9,833 nt of DNA, taken from Bacteroidales bacterium. Its GTDB lineage: Bacteria > Bacteroidota > Bacteroidia > Bacteroidales > UBA10428. The stretch is taken from assembly GCA_016935595.1 (NCBI GenBank), contig JAFGQQ010000502.1, positions 1 through 9,833 on the forward strand. Direction: 5' to 3'. Below are positions 6,014 to 9,833 of the stretch, one piece after another. The translations under genes and the position numbers were made by a program. Below the pieces are notes generated by a model, which saw only the letters and a program-made list of their open reading frames with translations, ran no database searches and was not told the origin of the DNA. The stretch's first letter is position 1. The number at the start of each line of letters is the position of its first letter.

Positions 6014-7384
6014 TTATGATCTGTTGAATAATAATCTCTTGCCCTTTATATCTTCATAAAATGTTCCGTTTTCATATACCAGCTTTCCATTTACAAATGT
6101 ATGGGTGATTTTAGATTTTAGTTTTTTCCCTTCAAATGGAGACCATTTACATTTATATAAAAGATTGCTTTTATTAACTTTCCATTCATTATCTAAGTCA
6201 ATTAAAACCAAATCGGCATAATACCCTTTTCTGATATAACCTCTTTTATTAATTTTGAATGTATCGGCAGGTGCATGACACATTTTTTCGACAATTTTTT
6301 CAATCGGGATTTTATTTTTATGATAAAACTCAAGCATTATTGGTAAAGAATGCTGTACCAATGGCCCGCCAGAAGCCGATTTAAAATAATCGTAATTATC
6401 CGGGAAATTATTTATTTGTTTTTCTTCTATGGTATGCGGAGCATGGTCGGTGGCTATCACATCAATTTTATTGTTTAATAAACCATTAAACAAGGCATCT
6501 TGGTTTTTTTTCGATTTTATAGCCGGATTCCATTTTATTTTCGGACCGTATGTTTTATAATCCTCATCAGAAAAATATAAATGATGTACACACACTTCCG
6601 AAGTAATTCTTTTCTCAGTCAAAGGTTTAGTATTATTAAATAAACCGAGTTCTTTTTCAGTCGATACATGAATGATATGTAACCGGGTGTTGTATTTTAA
6701 TGCAAGTTCAACAGCATAGGATGATGATTTATAGCATGCCTCAGAATTTCTTATTACCGGGTGATATTCGACAGGTATAAGATTGTTAAATTTCTTTCTG
6801 TATTTCATTAAATTTGATTGTATAATTTCTTCATCCTCACAATGTGTTGCTATAAGAAGCGGGGAATTTTTAAATAAATTATTCAAAATTTGTTTATCAT
6901 TAACAAGCATATTTCCGGTTGATGATCCCATAAAAATTTTAATGCCGCATACATTTTTTGGATTTGTTTTTAGTAGTTCATTTATGTTATCATTGGTTGC
7001 TCCGATATAAAATGAATAGTTTGCTAATGATTTTTTTTCAGCTAATTCGTATTTTTTTTCCAGTAATTTTTGAGTGGTAGTCTGGGGGACGGTATTTGGC
7101 ATATCCATAAATGAAGTTATTCCACCCGCAACAGCTGCTTTCGATTCAGAATAAATATCTCCTTTATGAGTTAATCCTGGTTCACGGAAATGAACCTGGT
7201 CATCTATTACTCCAGGTATAAGAATTTTATTATTCGCATTTATTATTTTTGAATTTGAAGGTATTTTTTCAGGAATAGTATCATAATAAATTTCCTTTAT
7301 TAAGTCTTCAGTAATTAATAAACTCCCTTCTTTTCTTTCACCTTCATTTACAATAATTGCATTTTTAATAATTATGCTACCCAT
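6014..7384 (-). CDS. pyrC: Dihydroorotase (class I, Bacteroidota type)
   Basis: The 456-residue amidohydrolase catalyses reversible cyclisation of N-carbamoyl-L-aspartate to dihydroorotate, the third step of UMP synthesis, in the cytoplasm. Visible motifs in order are IPGVIDDQVHFREPGLTHKG (56-75), AAVAGGITSFMDMPNT (83-98) and GIKIFMGSSTGNML (147-160) with Lys149 at the bridging-lysine position. Next come ATHCEDEE (179-186, His181), LHIIHVSTEKEL (235-246, His239), KWNPAIK (284-290), ATDHAPH (311-317, Asp313), SASGGPLVQHSLP (336-348) and RGYIRKGYYADLVLID (381-396). The usual first His of the HxH metal motif is Gln63, with His65 retained. I recall this DDQVHF form as normal in Bacteroidota dihydroorotases, so it does not imply loss of activity. 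The ATG at 7384 gives the standard amidohydrolase N-terminal beta strand. It is 31 bp behind the 231-residue gene and 21 bp ahead of the small lipoprotein gene. Allantoinase or hydantoinase is less likely given the motif set. Confidence 0.94.
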   Translation of the reverse strand: MGSIIIKNAIIVNEGERKEGSLLITEDLIKEIYYDTIPEKIPSNSKIINANNKILIPGVIDDQVHFREPGLTHKGDIYSESKAAVAGGITSFMDMPNTVPQTTTQKLLEKKYELAEKKSLANYSFYIGATNDNINELLKTNPKNVCGIKIFMGSSTGNMLVNDKQILNNLFKNSPLLIATHCEDEEIIQSNLMKYRKKFNNLIPVEYHPVIRNSEACYKSSSYAVELALKYNTRLHIIHVSTEKELGLFNNTKPLTEKRITSEVCVHHLYFSDEDYKTYGPKIKWNPAIKSKKNQDALFNGLLNNKIDVIATDHAPHTIEEKQINNFPDNYDYFKSASGGPLVQHSLPIMLEFYHKNKIPIEKIVEKMCHAPADTFKINKRGYIRKGYYADLVLIDLDNEWKVNKSNLLYKCKWSPFEGKKLKSKITHTFVNGKLVYENGTFYEDIKGKRLLFNRS

Positions 7385-7415
7385 TATTCTTGAATTATTT
7401 TACAGCTATATTTTT

Positions 7416-8111
7416 TTAAATTCTCTCAAGATTTTTTATAAATTTTTTTGAATCGTATTCTGGATTAAATTCTTCATTTCTAAAGATTTGTCCAGTTTCA
7501 TAATTAAAATATCCTTTTACATATTTATTAGGGAAAAGATAAGTTTCTTCATCATTTTCATTTATTTCAGGCGGTTTATCAACCATTACTTGTTCAACAC
7601 TAATGATATTATCTTTCTTTTTTATTTTTAATTCATTTAAATAATATTCGAATATTTTATTATTCACACAAATCACAACAACACAATTTCCATATAATTT
7701 TCTAAGGCTATGTTTATATAATAATTCAACACTATCTTGATTTACAGATTCTGCAGTTTTGTGAAATGTATCTGCAAATTTAAATCCTTCTTTAACTATC
7801 TTTTGAGCTATTTGTTCGGAGGAAGTATAATGAATATATGTTCTGCAGGATTTTGTGTCTTCATAAATAAAGTTTTGAATATCTTCGTGTTTGATATAAT
7901 CGGTTTTAATCTTTTTATGATCACCGGATATGCCCTCTAAATATGCTTTAAGGTAATTAGTTATAAAATCCTTATCCTGAAATTTTTCATTCTCCGATAA
8001 TTTAAATAGAATCGATTTAATTTCATTAGTTTTTTTATAAATAATATAGTGTAAAACCACTATATAAAGAAAAAGGATAATTATGATTACCAGTAGGATG
8101 TTGCTTTCCAT
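7416..8111 (-). CDS. Membrane-anchored protein of unknown function, possible ART-like C-terminal domain
   Basis: I do not recognise a named family. The 231-residue protein starts with one N-terminal transmembrane segment (NILLVIIIILFLYIVVLHYI, residues 4-23) followed by KK, which predicts a cytoplasmic C-terminal domain. Residues ~27-90 are charged and helical. From residue 90 the sequence reads RTYIHYTSSEQIAQKIVKEG (90-109) and then FKFADTFHKTAE. Next are a His/Arg-rich KHSLRKLYGNCVVVICVNN segment (133-151) and LFPNKYVKGYFNYETGQIF (192-210). The H-Y-T-S ... I-x-x-E-G-F start resembles the first strand and helix of ADP-ribosyltransferase-like folds (PARP, KptA, DarT). The other catalytic positions are not identifiable. 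It lies between the polyprenol-phosphate mannosyltransferase gene (97 bp gap) and pyrC (31 bp gap) and is probably cotranscribed with pyrC. Being a gene is well supported; the ART idea is a guess. Confidence 0.78.
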   Translation of the reverse strand: MESNILLVIIIILFLYIVVLHYIIYKKTNEIKSILFKLSENEKFQDKDFITNYLKAYLEGISGDHKKIKTDYIKHEDIQNFIYEDTKSCRTYIHYTSSEQIAQKIVKEGFKFADTFHKTAESVNQDSVELLYKHSLRKLYGNCVVVICVNNKIFEYYLNELKIKKKDNIISVEQVMVDKPPEINENDEETYLFPNKYVKGYFNYETGQIFRNEEFNPEYDSKKFIKNLERI

Positions 8112-8208
8112 AATAATAAATGGGAAATTATTATATAAAAATACAATAATTTAGCTTTAATTCATTTTTTGATTGCAAAGAATGGGAAAATATTAATTAG
8201 ATTAACTA

Positions 8209-8946
8209 TTAATTTAATTCTTTATAATTTTTAAAAAAACTGTTTAATTTCATTTTCAGTACACCCCATAAAGCTTCGTTGAAAATTCCGCCTGACATTT
8301 TTGATGATCCTTTTTTTCTGTCTGTAAAAATAATAGGAACTTCAACAATTTTAAATCCCATTTTCCAGGCAGTGAACTTCATTTCGATTTGAAAAGCATA
8401 GCCTTTTAGCTTAATCTTGTCAAGTTCAATGTTTTCTAATACTTTTTTTGAGTAACATTTAAATCCGGCTGTTGTATCACGAATTTTCATTCCTGTTATG
8501 CATCTTACATATGCCGATGCATAATATGAAAGCAAGACTCTTCCAATTGGCCAGTTTACTACATTAACTCCTGAAATATACCGGGAACCTATAGCAAGGT
8601 CAACCCCGTTCAAGGCGCAAGCATTATATAAATGTACCAGGTCTTCTGGATTATGCGAAAAATCAGCATCCATCTCGCATATATAATCATATTTTTTTTC
8701 AAGGGCCCATTTAAATCCAGTAATATATGCTGTTCCTAAACCAAGTTTTTCATTTCTGATAATTAGATTTAATCTTCCATCAGTATATTTTTTTTTCAAA
8801 TCTTCAACAATTTCATTTGTTTTATCCGGGGAGTTATCATCAATGATAAGAATATCAAAATTAACAGGTAAGGAAAAAATCGCATATATTAAATTTTCAA
8901 TATTTTCCTTTTCATTATATGTAGGAATAATTACAAGCGTCTTCAA
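8209..8946 (-). CDS. Polyprenol monophosphomannose synthase-like GT2 glycosyltransferase
   Basis: The 245-residue protein is a GT-A glycosyltransferase of the DPM1 branch. It transfers mannose or a related sugar from a nucleotide sugar to polyprenyl phosphate at the cytoplasmic face of the membrane. Motifs are IIPTYNEKENI (6-16), ILIIDDNSPDKT (32-43) and GLGTAYITGFKWAL (69-82). These are followed by the metal-binding DAD in EMDADFSHNPED (91-102), AIGSRYISG (118-126), RDTTAGFKCYS (156-166) and FTDRKKGSSKM (207-217). Length and motifs match catalytic-only bacterial/DPM1-type enzymes without C-terminal membrane helices. The product would donate sugar for O-mannosylation or other extracytoplasmic glycosylation, consistent with the glycosylated secreted proteins of Bacteroidota. 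It is the first gene of the - strand cluster and is divergent from the rRNA operon. Confidence 0.92.
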   Translation of the reverse strand: MKTLVIIPTYNEKENIENLIYAIFSLPVNFDILIIDDNSPDKTNEIVEDLKKKYTDGRLNLIIRNEKLGLGTAYITGFKWALEKKYDYICEMDADFSHNPEDLVHLYNACALNGVDLAIGSRYISGVNVVNWPIGRVLLSYYASAYVRCITGMKIRDTTAGFKCYSKKVLENIELDKIKLKGYAFQIEMKFTAWKMGFKIVEVPIIFTDRKKGSSKMSGGIFNEALWGVLKMKLNSFFKNYKELN

Positions 8947-8997
8947 TTTTTAGAGATATTAGATTAACGAATATAAAATAATATATTATTATCAAAA

Positions 8998-9027
8998 AAA
9001 AAATATTCATAATTTTATTTAAGCAAA
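8998..9027 (-). promoter_or_regulatory. Weak candidate promoter for the glycosyltransferase/pyrC cluster
   Basis: On the - strand TTTG (9027-9024) is followed after 18 bases by TATTTTTT (9005-8998), one mismatch from TAnnTTTG, about 50 bases upstream of the ATG at 8946. The A10 run at 8994-9003 makes chance matches easy. Otherwise 8947-9180 is very AT-rich spacer without a recognisable gene or structured RNA. Confidence 0.28.
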
Positions 9028-9183
9028 TTTTAATCATCTGTATAATAAATCATTAGGCATTTTAATAACATGTATATAACAATATTATATATGGTATTTG
9101 ATTAATTTATACAATTAAACGTGAGTAGTATTCATTAATTGTCAACATGTTGTAAAAAAAGATTTTTTTTATTTAATAAAGTA

Positions 9184-9214
9184 TTTAAAATTTGAGTAAA
9201 TGTATTTATCTTTG
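9184..9214 (+). promoter_or_regulatory. rRNA promoter P1 (-7 box TATCTTTG)
   Basis: TATCTTTG at 9207-9214 is a perfect TAnnTTTG -7 element. The -33 position holds only TTT (9184-9186, 20 bases upstream), so the upstream half is weak. It is the most distal of three similarly oriented boxes ahead of 16S. The sequence just after it is CTGCC. Confidence 0.55.
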
Positions 9215-9348
9215 CTGCCCTTTATTTTTAATGAAGTTTTTTAATAGGATGATTTTTTTTGCAAAATGTTTGTAGAATTGATATTTTAATAATTATCTTT
9301 GCAGCCGTTTTTTTGAAAAAATGAAGATTTAAATTGTTGGGATGATTT
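9207..9348 (+). repeat. Degenerate tandem duplication of an rRNA promoter unit
   Basis: TATCTTTGC-W-GCC, ATGAAG and GGATGATTT occur in the same order twice: at 9207, 9231 and 9247, then at 9294, 9321 and 9340. The offsets are 87-93 bases, and the segments between are alignable but diverged. This indicates an old duplication of a promoter plus its early transcribed region. Confidence 0.6.
9269..9301 (+). promoter_or_regulatory. rRNA promoter P2 (TTTG-N21-TATCTTTG)
   Basis: TTTG at 9269-9272 and TATCTTTG at 9294-9301 match the Bacteroidota -33/-7 consensus with 21 bases between. The -7 box and following GCAGCC are nearly the same as at P1. It is oriented toward the 16S gene, about 165 bases upstream of it. 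Confidence 0.75.
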
Positions 9349-9364
9349 AAAATTATTAAATTTG
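9334..9364 (+). promoter_or_regulatory. rRNA promoter P3 (TTG-N20-TAAATTTG)
   Basis: TTG at 9334-9336 (or 9337-9339) and TAAATTTG at 9357-9364 match the consensus with 20 (or 17) bases between. GCAGTCC follows, like GCAGCC after P2. The predicted start near 9370 leaves a leader of about 100 bases that includes the boxA-like site. Confidence 0.72.
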
Positions 9365-9374
9365 CAGTCCCAAA

Positions 9375-9386
9375 TGTTCTTTGAAA
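9375..9386 (+). promoter_or_regulatory. boxA-like rRNA antitermination site
   Basis: TGTTCTTTGAAA closely resembles boxA (E. coli TGCTCTTTAACA), the RNA site bound by NusB-NusE (S10) to prevent Rho-dependent termination in rRNA operons. It lies just after P3, so transcripts from all three promoters would carry it. Downstream, TCTTG-AG-CAAGA (9441-9452) and a near-palindromic AAGAAATTTAAATTCTT (9449-9465) could take part in leader folding or processing. Confidence 0.6.
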
Positions 9387-9469
9387 ATATTGAAGAGGAA
9401 GTAAGGTAAAAATAGCACTTTAATTCTAACGAGAAGTAAATCTTGAGCAAGAAATTTAAATTCTTAATT

Positions 9470-9833
9470 ACCATGAAGAGTTTGATCCTGGCTCAGGATG
9501 AACGCTAGCGGCAGGCCTAACACATGCAAGTCGAGGGGTAATCCCGGTTTTCGGATTGGGAACGACCGGCGCACGGGTGAGTAACGCGTATGCAACCTAC
9601 CTCTAACTGAGGGATAGCCCGAAGAAATTCGGATTAATACCTCATAATATCCTGAAATCACATGTTTTTGGGATTAAAGCTCCGGCGGTTAGAGATGGGC
9701 ATGCGTGCCATTAGCTTGTTGGTGAGGTAACGGCTCACCAAGGCTGCGATGGCTAGGGGGTCTGAGAGGATGGTCCCCCACACTGGTACTGAGACACGGA
9801 CCAGACTCCTACGGGAGGCAGCAGTGAGGAATA
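9470..9833 (+). rRNA. rrs: 16S ribosomal RNA, 5' part (truncated by window end)
   Basis: The universal 5' sequence GAAGAGTTTGATCCTGGCTC (9475-9494) places the mature 5' end near 9470 by comparison with E. coli numbering. Further conserved blocks are GGCAGGCCTAACACATGCAA, CGGGTGAGTAACGCGTATGC, TGAGAGGATGGTCCCCCACA, ACTGAGACACGGACC and CTACGGGAGGCAGCAGTGAG. The GAGGAATA ending, in place of GGGGAATA, and the GCGGCAGGCCTAACACATGC block fit Bacteroidota. The short V1 region and CGTATGCAACCTACCT suggest Bacteroidales-like lineages. About the first quarter of the gene is present. Confidence 0.98.

Noticed and set aside
6783..7010. 75-codon + strand open frame
   Set aside because: It is antisense to well-conserved dihydroorotase motifs and has no independent support.
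7737..7940. 67-codon + strand open frame
   Set aside because: It is antisense to the 231-residue gene and is cysteine/phenylalanine-rich as expected of an AT-rich shadow frame.
8176..8183. ATTCTTTG on the - strand as a promoter -7 box for the 231-residue gene
   Set aside because: The TA is inverted to AT and no TTG lies at the right distance upstream; the 97-bp gap alone does not prove a separate promoter.
9191..9214. TTTG at 9191-9194 as the -33 element of rRNA promoter P1
   Set aside because: Only 12 bases separate it from TATCTTTG, too short compared with the 17-21 seen at P2 and P3.
9286..9661. Two - strand open frames over the rRNA leader and 16S
   Set aside because: The region is explained by rRNA promoters and the 16S gene on the + strand.
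1..9833. CRISPR array, tRNA, insertion sequence, prophage or defence genes
   Set aside because: I found no regularly spaced repeats, tRNA-like cloverleaf, transposase/integrase motifs or known defence-domain motifs on either strand.

Overview
The window is about 9.8 kb of AT-rich chromosomal DNA from a member of the Bacteroidota, most likely the Bacteroidales. The evidence is the 16S rRNA 5' end, the TAnnTTTG-type -7 boxes upstream of it, type IX secretion system (T9SS) sorting domains on secreted proteins, a gingipain-family peptidase, and a dihydroorotase with the DDQVHFREPG signature. Start codons lack Shine-Dalgarno sequences, as usual in this phylum.

Layout. (1) Bases 1-309, + strand: the last 102 codons of a GH94 glycoside phosphorylase. 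(2) 310-789: noncoding DNA with degenerate palindromic repeats. (3) 790-828: a near-perfect bidirectional terminator. (4) 5133 down to 832, - strand: a tight three-gene cluster (gaps of 10 and 20 bp) for exported proteins. In transcription order these are a protein with a peptidase S74-type intramolecular chaperone domain and a T9SS tail, a C25 (gingipain-like) cysteine peptidase without an obvious T9SS tail, and a lectin-like/MAM-like secreted protein with a T9SS tail. (5) 5134-5482: noncoding DNA with a T14 tract, an apparently orphan hairpin and a second palindromic terminator. (6) 8946 down to 5483, - strand: a housekeeping cluster of a dolichol/polyprenol-phosphate mannose synthase-like GT2 enzyme, a membrane-anchored protein of unknown function with a possible ADP-ribosyltransferase-like core, dihydroorotase (pyrC) and a small probable lipoprotein. 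(7) 8947-9469: a divergent intergenic region ending in three tandem rRNA promoters, two of them in a degenerate duplicated unit, and a boxA-like antitermination element. (8) 9470 to the window end, + strand: the first ~364 nt of 16S rRNA.

How the parts fit. The 5133-832 cluster looks like a cell-surface or secreted module exported by Sec and then, for at least two members, by T9SS. The 8946-5483 cluster combines lipid-linked sugar transfer and pyrimidine synthesis with two uncharacterised envelope proteins. No mobile element, CRISPR array, tRNA or phage gene is visible. I see no clear new defence or mobile system. The least explained items are the 231-residue membrane-anchored protein, the S74/C25/T9SS-tail cassette, and the structured noncoding DNA at 441-556 and 5290-5395.
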